The notes below the pieces were generated by a model, which worked only from the letters and a program-made list of their open reading frames with translations, searched no databases and was not told the DNA's origin. From contig CABYZQ010000010.1 in the NCBI GenBank assembly GCA_902523535.1, positions 1 through 34,999 on the forward strand: a stretch of DNA of 34,999 nt. The letters run 5' to 3'. Both the position numbers and the translations under genes were made by a program. Origin of the DNA: an uncultured Pelagibacteraceae bacterium. Its GTDB lineage: Bacteria; Pseudomonadota; Alphaproteobacteria; Pelagibacterales; AG-422-B15. Position 1 is the stretch's first letter; every line of letters starts with the position of its first letter. Shown here in pieces: positions 1 through 7,761 of this stretch.

Positions 1-35
1 TCTCCCCCCATTTGGGTTTAGTTAGAGGTTAATTA

Positions 36-152
36 ATGAATCAAAAGTTTGATTCGTTATGTTCAATGATTAAACTTTTATTGAAAACTGTCAATTTCTC
101 AATCTTTTCAAAGATTAACAATAAAAATGTTAGAAAGTTAAATTTATTTTAA
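36..152 (+). CDS. possible 38-aa small protein, unknown
   Basis: This short open frame starts with ATG at 36 and ends with TAA at 150-152. An AGAGG at 24-28 sits seven bases before the ATG, which is good Shine-Dalgarno spacing. The predicted peptide is basic and has a hydrophobic stretch (MIKLLLKTVNFSIF) but matches no family I recognise. In such AT-rich DNA an open frame of this length is unremarkable, and the downstream half becomes low-complexity AT. The ribosome-binding site is the only argument in favour, so it may well be noncoding. Confidence 0.22.
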   Translation: MNQKFDSLCSMIKLLLKTVNFSIFSKINNKNVRKLNLF

Positions 153-158
153 ATTATT

Positions 159-212
159 AGTTTATTTATTTAAATACTTATAGTCATTGAATTTTTTTAA
201 ATAAATAAAACT
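159..212. repeat. AT-only inverted repeat (long hairpin)
   Basis: The left arm AGTTTATTTATTTAAA (159-174) is complementary to the right arm TTTAAATAAATAAAACT (196-212) except for one bulged A, with a 21-base loop between them. It could form a 16-pair hairpin. The composition is nearly all A/T, so chance pairing is more likely than in balanced DNA. No function is assigned. Confidence 0.45.
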
Positions 213-286
213 TATTCTTTAAAATTTATAATTTTAAAACAAAAAAAGAAAAAAAAATTTGTTATAAGTTTATTTCTGATTAATGT

Positions 287-363
287 GCGCTCGTAGCTCA
301 GTAGGATAGAGCACAGGATTCCTAATCCTGGGGTCGGATGTTCGAATCATCTCGAGCGCGCCA
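287..363 (+). tRNA. tRNA-Arg (anticodon CCU)
   Basis: The cloverleaf is complete. Acceptor arms GCGCTCG (287-293) and CGAGCGC (353-359) pair fully, the discriminator is G360, and an encoded CCA follows at 361-363. The anticodon stem CAGGA/TCCTG encloses the loop TTCCTAA, giving anticodon CCT (321-323), which reads AGG. The T loop TTCGAAT is canonical and the D arm carries AGCTCAGTAGGATAGAGC. The csaA stop codon on the opposite strand lies 12 bases beyond the CCA end. Confidence 0.97.
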
Positions 364-375
364 ACAAAAATTTAT

Positions 376-729
376 CTAGGCTATTTCAGAACCGTTATCT
401 ACCAATTGACGCGGTTCTAAAAGTATCACTTCTTCCCTTTTATTTATGGCACCTAATACTAACACTTCTGACTCGACGCCTGCAATATTCCTATTTTCAA
501 AATTGCAAACTGCAACAATTTGCCTATTAATTAACTCATCTATTGAATAATTAGTGATTTGAGCAGAGCTGATTTTTATTCCTAATTCTGGACCGAAATC
601 AATTGATAAAACATATGCTGGTTTTCTTGCTTTTATATTAATTTCAGCAGATTTAATGGTACCTGTTAAAATTTGTATTTTTTGAAAATCATCATATTTT
701 ACAATGCTTTTTTTATCTATGAGAGCCAT
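376..729 (-). CDS. csaA: CsaA-like tRNA-binding domain protein
   Basis: A 117-residue protein made of a single tRNA-binding OB-fold of the EMAP-II/Arc1p/CsaA type. CsaA proteins are small cytoplasmic dimers described as export-related chaperones in Bacillus, and the same fold binds tRNA in MetRS extensions. Supporting features are the opening DDFQKIQILTGTI, the KARKPAYVLSIDFG strand and loop, the SSAQIT motif, and the C-terminal GxxSEVLVLGA segment that completes the barrel. Length fits the family. ATG at 729 is the natural start. The gene is divergent from rpoH across a gap of about 70 bases that must hold both promoters. Assignment to the CsaA family is secure, but whether it acts as chaperone or tRNA binder is not visible. 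Confidence 0.85.
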   Translation of the reverse strand: MALIDKKSIVKYDDFQKIQILTGTIKSAEINIKARKPAYVLSIDFGPELGIKISSAQITNYSIDELINRQIVAVCNFENRNIAGVESEVLVLGAINKREEVILLEPRQLVDNGSEIA

Positions 730-801
730 ATTGGCAATTGTTTATACCCTTTATTGTTTGATTAAATTTGTAATTATTTATTCAATTTGTATTTTAGCGT
801 C

Positions 802-1668
802 ATGTCAAGTTTTGATGATACAAATGAAATGAAAGCTTTTACCAAAAAAGCTATGTCAATTCCTCTTTTAGCTGAAGAACAGGAAAAAGTTTTAGCTAAA
901 AAGTGGATTGAAAAGAAGGATGAGAGCGCTCTTCACGAGCTTACGCAATCTCATATAAGATTAGTAATTGCTTTTGCAGTAAAATATAAAAATTACGGCT
1001 TAAATCTCAGTGACCTAATTCAAGAGGGTAACATCGGATTAATGAAAGCTGCCGAAAGATTTCAGCTCGATAAAGAAGTTAGATTTTCTACATATGCAGG
1101 CTGGTGGATAAGAGCTTCTATACAGGATTTTGTTCTAAAAAACTGGTCACTAGTAAGAATAGCTACGACATCAAAACAAAAAAGCTTATTTTTCAATCTA
1201 AGAAAACTAAAACATAAAATTCACCAAACTGAGCATGGTTCAATTGACTTTAGAACAGCTCAAGGAATTGCAAACGATTTAAATATTTCTACGTCCGATG
1301 TTATTAAAATGGACAGCAGAATAAGCCAAAACGACAGCTCTCTTAATCACAAAATTAATGATGAGAGCCAAAGTGAATTCATGGAATTAATAGAGGACGA
1401 AGATGCAAGGCCCGATGACAAAGCTTTCGAAAAGGATCAAGTAAACTTCAAAAAAGAACTAATTCAACGTTCCCTTGAGATATTAGATGATAGGGAAATT
1501 AGAATTATAAAGGATCGTCATTTAATTGAAGATACTAAAACTCTAGATATTCTAGGAAAAGAACTTAAAATTTCAAAAGAAAGAGTTAGACAGATAGAAA
1601 AAGGTGCAATGATGAAGTTGAAATCGTATATTGCTAACTCTCAAAGCAAAGATCTTCTTTTCAGCTAA
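802..1668 (+). CDS. rpoH: RNA polymerase sigma-32 (heat-shock) factor
   Basis: Alternative sigma factor directing RNA polymerase to heat-shock promoters. Region 2 is clear: DLIQEGNIGLMKAAERF for core binding, then RFSTYAGWWIRASIQDF for -10 recognition. A KQKSLFFNLRK segment just after region 2 corresponds to the RpoH box, which separates RpoH from RpoD and RpoS. Region 4 ends in LGKELKISKERVRQIEKGA, a helix-turn-helix for the -35 element. The frame is open back to a TTG at 787, but ATG at 802, giving MSSFDDTNEMKAF, is preferred (288 residues, normal for the family); no strong Shine-Dalgarno supports either. Alphaproteobacteria often carry several RpoH paralogues. The stop region overlaps the convergent oxidoreductase gene by 8 bases. 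Confidence 0.93.
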   Translation: MSSFDDTNEMKAFTKKAMSIPLLAEEQEKVLAKKWIEKKDESALHELTQSHIRLVIAFAVKYKNYGLNLSDLIQEGNIGLMKAAERFQLDKEVRFSTYAGWWIRASIQDFVLKNWSLVRIATTSKQKSLFFNLRKLKHKIHQTEHGSIDFRTAQGIANDLNISTSDVIKMDSRISQNDSSLNHKINDESQSEFMELIEDEDARPDDKAFEKDQVNFKKELIQRSLEILDDREIRIIKDRHLIEDTKTLDILGKELKISKERVRQIEKGAMMKLKSYIANSQSKDLLFS

Positions 1669-2767
1669 CTAATTCAACAATATGTTCTCCCAAGACTAAA
1701 GAAGAAGTTAAACCAGGAGACTCAATTCCAAAAAGATTTATTAAATTCTTACTTTTGTGAATCTCCTCGCCTTGTATTATGAAATCACTCTTTCCTTCTC
1801 CACGATTTTTCAACTTTGGCCTTACCCCCGAATAGCCTTTTTTTAATAAGCCCTTATCAAAAGTAGGTATATATTTTCGAATATCATTATAAAAAGATTC
1901 AAGTCTATTCTCATCTACATCATAATTTATTTCATCAATCCATTCTACATCTGGACCAAATCGTACTTGCATGCCAATATCTAAACCTAAATGTAAGCCA
2001 AGACTTGCTTCATTTGGTATAGGATAAATTAAGTGCCTAATATTTAAATCTTTACTGGTCTCGAAATAATTTCCCTTAGCGAAGTATGTCTTTGGAATTA
2101 GTGTTTTATCCATGGAGGATATTGATTTGGCAACATCTTCAGCATAAAGACCCGCTGCATTGATTAAAATTGAAGACTCAATTTTAATTTCATTACCTTC
2201 GTTAAGAACTGTTGAGACATGAACATTATTCTTTAGCTCAGATTTAATAAATTTACTATTGTAGGCAATGCTTCCTGACAGCTCTAACTCTCCTAGATAT
2301 GATCTCATTAATGATGCTTGGTCAACAATGCCTGAAGATGGAACAAACAATCCTTCCTCACATTCTACTAGCGGTTCCACCTGAGAAACATAATCTCTAG
2401 TCACTCTCTTTATTCCTTCAACACCATTATCCCCTGCTTTTTCATATATCTCATCAAGCTTTGGGATTTCGTCTTTTGAACAAGCCACAATAAATTTGCC
2501 TGTATTGAAGTGTGGGATTCTAAATTTATTACAGTATTCATAAATACGTTTATTTCCAGGAGCGCAAAATTTTGCTTTTAATGAATCCTGATCGTAATAG
2601 ACACCAGCATGGATTACCCCACTGTTTCTTGAACTTGTTACTGAACCGAAAGTATTCTCTCTTTCAACGACTAATACGTCCCTTTTTTCAGCAGCAAAAG
2701 TCTTAGCAATTGCTAACCCTACAACTCCACCTCCTATAACTAATACGTCTATAAAATTATTATTCAT
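1661..2767 (-). CDS. lhgO: FAD-dependent oxidoreductase, LhgO-like
   Basis: A 368-residue flavoprotein of the DAO superfamily, closest in pattern to L-2-hydroxyglutarate oxidase, which oxidises L-2-hydroxyglutarate to 2-oxoglutarate. The N-terminal dinucleotide fold has VLVIGGGVVGLAIA followed by the acidic end of strand two (VVERE). The family-typical SSRNSGVIHAGVYY segment (about residues 46-59) and the second FAD contact INAAGLYA are present, and the C-terminus has GYSGVRPKL and GIESPGLTSSL. Specificity within the family cannot be proven from sequence. The gene is last in a four-gene run and starts with ATG overlapping the GNAT stop by one base (TAATG), implying translational coupling. Confidence 0.78.
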   Translation of the reverse strand: MNNNFIDVLVIGGGVVGLAIAKTFAAEKRDVLVVERENTFGSVTSSRNSGVIHAGVYYDQDSLKAKFCAPGNKRIYEYCNKFRIPHFNTGKFIVACSKDEIPKLDEIYEKAGDNGVEGIKRVTRDYVSQVEPLVECEEGLFVPSSGIVDQASLMRSYLGELELSGSIAYNSKFIKSELKNNVHVSTVLNEGNEIKIESSILINAAGLYAEDVAKSISSMDKTLIPKTYFAKGNYFETSKDLNIRHLIYPIPNEASLGLHLGLDIGMQVRFGPDVEWIDEINYDVDENRLESFYNDIRKYIPTFDKGLLKKGYSGVRPKLKNRGEGKSDFIIQGEEIHKSKNLINLFGIESPGLTSSLVLGEHIVELVS

Positions 2768-3252
2768 TAAATTTTCTTTATCATTAATGATACTTTTTTT
2801 GTTTCATTTTCTGTAAGCTGATATCCAACGTTTTCATAGTTGAGGCTTTCATGAAATTTCTTTGATATTGGGTTTGGTGGCTCAATATTAAATTCACATG
2901 CGATTAATTCATACTCACTAATATTTTTTTCTAAGTCTAGATATAGACTTTTCCCAATACCGTTTTTCTTAAACTCATCCATAATTACAATTCTATCGAT
3001 ATAAGCAAACTTTTCATACCTTCCACTAAACCATTTATAGTTTAAGCTTTTATAATCAAGTCCTGATGGCAAAACTAATAAAAAACCAGAAATGGCACCG
3101 TAAGAATTTTCAGCTATTTTGAAATATAGTTTTCTTTTAAGAAACCACTCAAATTCATTATAAGATACATAATTGACTGCAGGAATTGCAGTCTCATTGA
3201 TTTGTACAATCTTATCTATATCAGAATGTTCAGCGTCCCTTAACGTAAACAT
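2767..3252 (-). CDS. GNAT family N-acetyltransferase
   Basis: A 161-residue single-domain GNAT enzyme, expected to move an acyl group from acyl-CoA to an amine. Motif A is clear: IDRIVIMDEFKKNGIGKSLY, with KKNGIG (95-100) forming the pyrophosphate loop. The C-terminal part has the PPNPISKKFHESLNYENVG pattern typical of the GNAT second half. The substrate is unknown. It sits between a hotdog thioesterase (1-base gap) and the LhgO-like gene (1-base overlap), so it is almost certainly co-transcribed and may act on small acids or amines, but this is only inferred from position. Confidence 0.8.
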   Translation of the reverse strand: MFTLRDAEHSDIDKIVQINETAIPAVNYVSYNEFEWFLKRKLYFKIAENSYGAISGFLLVLPSGLDYKSLNYKWFSGRYEKFAYIDRIVIMDEFKKNGIGKSLYLDLEKNISEYELIACEFNIEPPNPISKKFHESLNYENVGYQLTENETKKVSLMIKKI

Positions 3253-3253
3253 T

Positions 3254-3691
3254 TTAACATGTTACTTTATAATTTTCTACAAAGAGCTTTGGCATTCTTA
3301 CTGGCTTAAAATTATTGAGACTTATGCATGCGTAATCAACAAAAGAAGTAAAAATTGTTTGATTTTTAGCTATGTTAATAACTTGAAAAAATCTACTTAA
3401 TCTGATTTTTTTATCAGTTGAAATAATCCAAGTTGAAATAGCTACTTGGTCTCCTTCAAATAAAGATCCTGTAAAACTATTTTCACTTTTTATTACAACA
3501 CAAGCACATTTCAAATCTTCATATACCTTTGGAGTAATGCCTAATCTTGCTGAGTGTTTCCAGCTTACAATTTCACACCAATTTAAATAAACTTTATTGT
3601 TAACGTGGCCAAGGATATCAATATCCTCTTTTGTAATAGTAAATTCTTCGATAAACGGATTTTTATATTTCCAATTTAAATTTTCTAACAT
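3254..3691 (-). CDS. hotdog-fold acyl-CoA thioesterase (4HBT family)
   Basis: A 145-residue hotdog-fold enzyme that probably hydrolyses an acyl-CoA or acyl-ACP thioester. The signature is DIDILGHVNNKVYLNWCE (23-40). Asp23 fits the catalytic acid of 4-hydroxybenzoyl-CoA thioesterase-type enzymes, followed by the conserved GHVNN turn. The central SFTGSLFEGDQVAISTWI and SRFFQVIN strands fit the rest of the fold. Chain-length specificity is not readable. It follows ispH by two bases and precedes the GNAT gene by one, forming a tight minus-strand operon. Confidence 0.83.
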   Translation of the reverse strand: MLENLNWKYKNPFIEEFTITKEDIDILGHVNNKVYLNWCEIVSWKHSARLGITPKVYEDLKCACVVIKSENSFTGSLFEGDQVAISTWIISTDKKIRLSRFFQVINIAKNQTIFTSFVDYACISLNNFKPVRMPKLFVENYKVTC

Positions 3692-3693
3692 TG

Positions 3694-4635
3694 TTAATTT
3701 CTGACTTCCTTAGGAAGTTTAAATTGAACATCTTCCTCACCAAGTGAAACATTCTCAATTTCTAATGAATAATTTTCTTGAAATTTTGATATTACATTCT
3801 CTACCAGAACTTCAGGCACAGAGGCGCCTGAAGATATTCCAATAGTATTGTATGAGGCATAATTACTAACATTCAAGCTTTCAGCATTTTCTAATAGATA
3901 TGAATTGAAACATCCTGCATTTTTAGCTACTTCGACAAGTCTATTGGAATTAGATGAATTCTTAGACCCAACCACAATAAATGCATCGCATTTATTTGCA
4001 TACTCCTTGATCGCATTTTGCCTATTCGAAGTTGCATAACATATATCTTCCTTTGGAGATGACTCAATATTTGGAAATTTATTACGTAGCTCAGCGATCA
4101 TATCTTGAGTATCGTCAACGGATAGAGTTGTCTGAGTTACATAGGCAATTTTATCATCTTCATAAAAATTTAATTCACTTATATCTTTTATGGTTTCTAC
4201 TAAATAAATACTATCCCCAGGTAATTGACCCATCGTACCCTCTACTTCAGGATGATTCTTATGACCTATTAAAATAATTTTGAATCCTAATTTATAAAAC
4301 TTGTCAGCTTGTACATGAACCTTTGTAACTAAAGGACAAGTCGCATCGATTATTGTTTCATTATTACTTTTTGCATAATTAGTAATTTTTTTTGAAACTC
4401 CATGAGCTGAAAATATTATTGGTCTATTACTTGGAGCGTCTTTAATATTTTTTAGAAAAATTGCTCCTTTTTCCATTAGTTCTGCGATTACATGTTTATT
4501 ATGTACGATCTCATGATTAACGTATACTGGGGCACCATACTTTTTTAAAGCCTCGAGCACTACATCGATAGCTCTAGTTACACCTGCGCAAAAGCCACGT
4601 GGGGAAACTAAAATTATTTTCTTACTATTATTCAT
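3694..4635 (-). CDS. ispH: 4-hydroxy-3-methylbut-2-enyl diphosphate reductase
   Basis: Last enzyme of the MEP isoprenoid pathway, reducing HMBPP to IPP and DMAPP with a 4Fe-4S cluster. The three cluster cysteines are present: Cys16 in SPRGFCAGVTRAID, Cys100 in IDATCPLVTK and Cys199 in EDICYATSNRQ. Substrate-binding residues are also visible: the histidine in NHEIVHNKHV, SAHGVS, and GHKNHPEVEGT with Glu130. At 313 residues it has the normal bacterial length. It starts with ATG at 4635, divergent from the RND gene across 40 bases, and leads the run ispH-thioesterase-GNAT-oxidoreductase. As the essential lead gene it probably owns the operon promoter. Confidence 0.97.
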   Translation of the reverse strand: MNNSKKIILVSPRGFCAGVTRAIDVVLEALKKYGAPVYVNHEIVHNKHVIAELMEKGAIFLKNIKDAPSNRPIIFSAHGVSKKITNYAKSNNETIIDATCPLVTKVHVQADKFYKLGFKIILIGHKNHPEVEGTMGQLPGDSIYLVETIKDISELNFYEDDKIAYVTQTTLSVDDTQDMIAELRNKFPNIESSPKEDICYATSNRQNAIKEYANKCDAFIVVGSKNSSNSNRLVEVAKNAGCFNSYLLENAESLNVSNYASYNTIGISSGASVPEVLVENVISKFQENYSLEIENVSLGEEDVQFKLPKEVRN

Positions 4636-4675
4636 ACTGGTTAAATTAACAAAACAATATATATATCTTTTTTAG

Positions 4676-6964
4676 ATGAATTTTGAAAATAGAATAGAAA
4701 ATTTTGCAATTACAATTCTAAACCATAGAATAAAAGTAGTTTTTTCTGCAATCATTTTAATAATACTAATTTCATCTGGAATTAGATTTTTAGAGACGCC
4801 CTCTGGATATAGGGGTTTTGTTCAAGATGACTTTAAATATTATCAAGATATTCTGGAACTAGAGGAAAAATATGGAAACATTGATGTACTTACTTACGTT
4901 ATTAAGCCGAATAAGGGTGACATTTTCCAAAAAAATGTACTTAAACTTATTGATGAATTAACTGAAGCTTCTTGGCAAACCCCTTATTCATCTAGAGTAA
5001 GCTCTATTACCAATCACCAATTTACTGAAGTAGATGGAGACGATATATCAATTGATAATTTTATAATTAACGTTGATGGGTTAACGGAAGAAAATTTGTC
5101 TAATCTAAGAGAACTTGCAAAAAAAGAGGACTCTATCGTAAATTTTGTAATGTCTGAAAGTACTAATGTTGGACTTATAAATATTAATTTAGAGATGCCT
5201 GAGGATATTGCTTTTAAGAAACCTATCGATTTTGCTTGGAACCAAAAAATGATTTTTGAGAAGAAATATCCAGAAATTTTTGTTGGTGTAGCTGGGTCAG
5301 CTCAATTCTCTCATAATTTTCAATCAGTAGCGGAAGCAGATGCCTCGAAAATGTACCCAGGTTTTTTATTACTAATTATAATCTTAACATACTTATTGTT
5401 ACGATCTGTTATGTCATCTTTAATTGCACTCTTAGTAATTATTTTTTCTATACTGCCTTCACTTGGTTCTGCCGGTTGGTTCGGATTTGAAGCGCAACCT
5501 CCACTAATAGCAGCTCCGATAATTATTCTTACTATATCTCTAGCCCACGCTATCCACATGTTATCGATTGCACTTACGAATATGAATGAGGGCATGTCAA
5601 AAAACGATGCAATAATTGATAGTCTAAAAATTAATTTTACTCCTATATTTCTGACAAGTTTTACAACAGGAGTTGGAATTGCTGGATTGAACTTTGGAGA
5701 TATACCGGCCTATAGTGAAATGGCAAATACTGTAGCAGTTGGTGCAGCGTTTGGTTTTATTTTATCGGTTACACTGTTACCAGCCTTGTTTTCATTGTTA
5801 CCCATAAAAAGTAACTATAAAGAGAGTAGAATGCTTTTTTTCTTAAAAAAATTAGCATCGCTTATTTATAAATTCAAAGAAAGGTTTGTTATAATTATTT
5901 CTTTAATTTGTATCTACGTATTTAGTCTTCTTCCAAATTTATATTTTGATGATTACTTTGGATCATATTTTGACCGAGTTCCAGAGTGGGTTGAAGTAAA
6001 AGATATTGTTGATCCTGAATTTGGAAGCTCCTTTTTTACTTTTGCTGATATAGAAACAAATGAACCAAATGGGATAACAAACCCAGAATATTTGAATAAA
6101 CTTGATGAATTTGAAAAGTGGCTTGTCCAACAAGAATCGGTGGCAGATGTGTCAACTGTTTCAGACGTAGTAAAAAACTTACACAAAAATATGAATGGTG
6201 GTTTAGAAGAATACTATAAAATACCTGATAATAAGGCATTAATTGCGCAATATTTTTTAATGTATGAATTTTCTGTACCGTATGGAATGGATTTAAAGAA
6301 TCAAATGACAGCTGATAAGTCATCCTCTCGAATGCTGATAAGAACAAATTATTCAACAGCAATTGAAACTGTTGCCTTTAATAAGGAAGTAAATTTATGG
6401 ATTGAAAATAATTTAAAACCATTCAAAACTAAAGGGGTAGCAGGTATTCCAATAATGATGCCCCATCTATTCACAGAAAATACAAATGGATTACTTTTAG
6501 GACTACTGTTTTCGTTCTCATTCATTATTCTTGTTGTAGGCCTTTCATTAAGAAGCTTAAGGTATGGTATAATTAGCGTTATACCCAATGTAGTGCCTTT
6601 CATTTTAGGCTTTGGAATATTAACTTTATTTACGGACATGGTCACCGCATCTCATCAAGTTGCAGTACTGATTTCTATAGGATTAGTAGTAGATGCGACT
6701 ATACATTTTCTATCAAAATATCAAAAAGCAATTTCCATGAAACTAAAAGCTGATGAAGCAATCCAATACTGCTTTAAATACGTTGGTTATCCAATAATTA
6801 TAGCATCCATCTGTTTATTTTCAGGATTTATTTTTTTGACACAATCATTATTTTTTAACAATTTCGTAATTGGTGGAATGTGTGCGATCATTATTATTAT
6901 TGCTCTATTGATTGACTTATTATTATTACCTGCGCTACTTTTAATTTTTGGAAAAAAGGCATAA
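4676..6964 (+). CDS. RND/MMPL-family transporter
   Basis: A 762-residue inner-membrane protein with the duplicated RND plan. A first membrane helix (about 19-37) is followed by a large periplasmic domain, then a five-helix bundle (about 225-375). A second helix near 395-420, a second periplasmic domain and a second bundle (about 605-760) complete the repeat. Charged intramembrane residues include the DATIHFLSKY stretch in the second bundle. The size and layout match the MMPL/hopanoid-transporter side of the superfamily rather than AcrB-type drug pumps (about 1,040 residues). It begins a cassette with a periplasmic LolA-like protein 9 bases downstream and an outer-membrane barrel, suggesting lipid or hydrophobic cargo moving between membranes. 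The cargo is not known. Confidence 0.85.
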   Translation: MNFENRIENFAITILNHRIKVVFSAIILIILISSGIRFLETPSGYRGFVQDDFKYYQDILELEEKYGNIDVLTYVIKPNKGDIFQKNVLKLIDELTEASWQTPYSSRVSSITNHQFTEVDGDDISIDNFIINVDGLTEENLSNLRELAKKEDSIVNFVMSESTNVGLININLEMPEDIAFKKPIDFAWNQKMIFEKKYPEIFVGVAGSAQFSHNFQSVAEADASKMYPGFLLLIIILTYLLLRSVMSSLIALLVIIFSILPSLGSAGWFGFEAQPPLIAAPIIILTISLAHAIHMLSIALTNMNEGMSKNDAIIDSLKINFTPIFLTSFTTGVGIAGLNFGDIPAYSEMANTVAVGAAFGFILSVTLLPALFSLLPIKSNYKESRMLFFLKKLASLIYKFKERFVIIISLICIYVFSLLPNLYFDDYFGSYFDRVPEWVEVKDIVDPEFGSSFFTFADIETNEPNGITNPEYLNKLDEFEKWLVQQESVADVSTVSDVVKNLHKNMNGGLEEYYKIPDNKALIAQYFLMYEFSVPYGMDLKNQMTADKSSSRMLIRTNYSTAIETVAFNKEVNLWIENNLKPFKTKGVAGIPIMMPHLFTENTNGLLLGLLFSFSFIILVVGLSLRSLRYGIISVIPNVVPFILGFGILTLFTDMVTASHQVAVLISIGLVVDATIHFLSKYQKAISMKLKADEAIQYCFKYVGYPIIIASICLFSGFIFLTQSLFFNNFVIGGMCAIIIIIALLIDLLLLPALLLIFGKKA

Positions 6965-6973
6965 ATTAACTAA

Positions 6974-7759
6974 ATGAAAAATATTATTATAGTACTTATA
7001 ATTCTAATAGGCACAAAACTTTCAATCGCAGAAAGTCTTGAGGAAAAAGGTTATAATATTGCTAAATCATCATATGAAAGTGGTCGTGGCTTTACAGATA
7101 TGATTTCTGATCAGCTGATGATCTTAATAGACCCAAAAGGTAATAAAGTAACGAGAGAAATATCAGCAAAATCTCTTGAAAATTTAGATCCTTATGACGG
7201 CGATAAAAATATAACTTATTTTGAAACACCAAAAGACGTAGAAGGTACTGTTATGCTTTCTCATACGCACATAAATGAAGACGATGACCAGTGGCTATAT
7301 TTGCCAGCATTAACGCGGGTAAAGAGAATATCATCAAGTAATAAGTCTGGATCCTTTATGGGTAGCGAAGTTGCATTTGAAGACTTCTCGGCTGGAGACT
7401 ATAGAAAATATAAATGGAAATACATTGGAGAAGAAATGTACGAAGGCGATCTATGCTATGTTTTAGAGTCATATCCAACTTATGAAAATTCAGGTTATAC
7501 AAAAAGAGTCGGATTAACGGATGAGTTGCTTCGAGCTAGAAAAATAGATTTCTATGACCGTAAAGGTGAGCTTTTAAAAACTGTTTTTTTTGAAGATTAC
7601 AATTTATATGGAGATAAAATTTGGATGGCAGACTCAATGAAAGTTGAAAACCATCAAAATAAAAATGCTACAATATTTCAGTGGCAAAACCGCAAGTTGA
7701 ACGTTGGACTTGACAAAAAAGACTTTGAGAAATCGAGTTTGATGCGTTTAGCTGATTAA
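6974..7759 (+). CDS. periplasmic LolA-like lipoprotein-sorting-type protein
   Basis: A 261-residue exported protein. Residues 1-19 form a signal peptide ending SIA before ESLEEKG. The mature part has the features of the outer-membrane lipoprotein-sorting-like family (LolA-like beta half-barrel, PF17131 type): repeated DDQWLYLPAL, RVKRISSSNKSGSFMGS, FEDFS, then YKWKYIGEE. Proteins of this family are commonly encoded beside RND/MMPL transporters and are thought to carry a lipid in the periplasm. It lies 9 bases after the transporter and 2 bases before the barrel gene, so the three are almost surely one transcript. It is not LolA itself, which is shorter and has a different neighbourhood. Confidence 0.82.
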   Translation: MKNIIIVLIILIGTKLSIAESLEEKGYNIAKSSYESGRGFTDMISDQLMILIDPKGNKVTREISAKSLENLDPYDGDKNITYFETPKDVEGTVMLSHTHINEDDDQWLYLPALTRVKRISSSNKSGSFMGSEVAFEDFSAGDYRKYKWKYIGEEMYEGDLCYVLESYPTYENSGYTKRVGLTDELLRARKIDFYDRKGELLKTVFFEDYNLYGDKIWMADSMKVENHQNKNATIFQWQNRKLNVGLDKKDFEKSSLMRLAD

Positions 7760-7761
7760 TT

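Larger units (their letters stand above)
1..286. other. AT-rich intergenic region, no firm gene
   Basis: This stretch precedes tRNA-Arg and carries no recognisable protein gene. From about 110 onward it is almost pure A/T, with runs of A and T. It contains one long imperfect inverted repeat (159-212) and one 38-codon open frame at 36-152, both listed separately. The first 20 bases include a CCCATTTGGG mini-palindrome, too short to call a terminator. A TATAAG at 263-268, about 18 bases before the tRNA, could be its -10 box, but I see no convincing -35. Confidence 0.6.

Noticed and set aside
3173..4277. Plus-strand open frames 3173-3400 and 4032-4277
   Set aside because: They are antisense to the GNAT, thioesterase and ispH genes, with no recognisable motif or ribosome site.
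5320..6645. Minus-strand open frames inside the RND gene (5320-5595, 5953-6186, 6036-6362, 6349-6645)
   Set aside because: They lie opposite a strongly supported transporter gene, have no family features and low-complexity hydrophobic or serine-rich composition.
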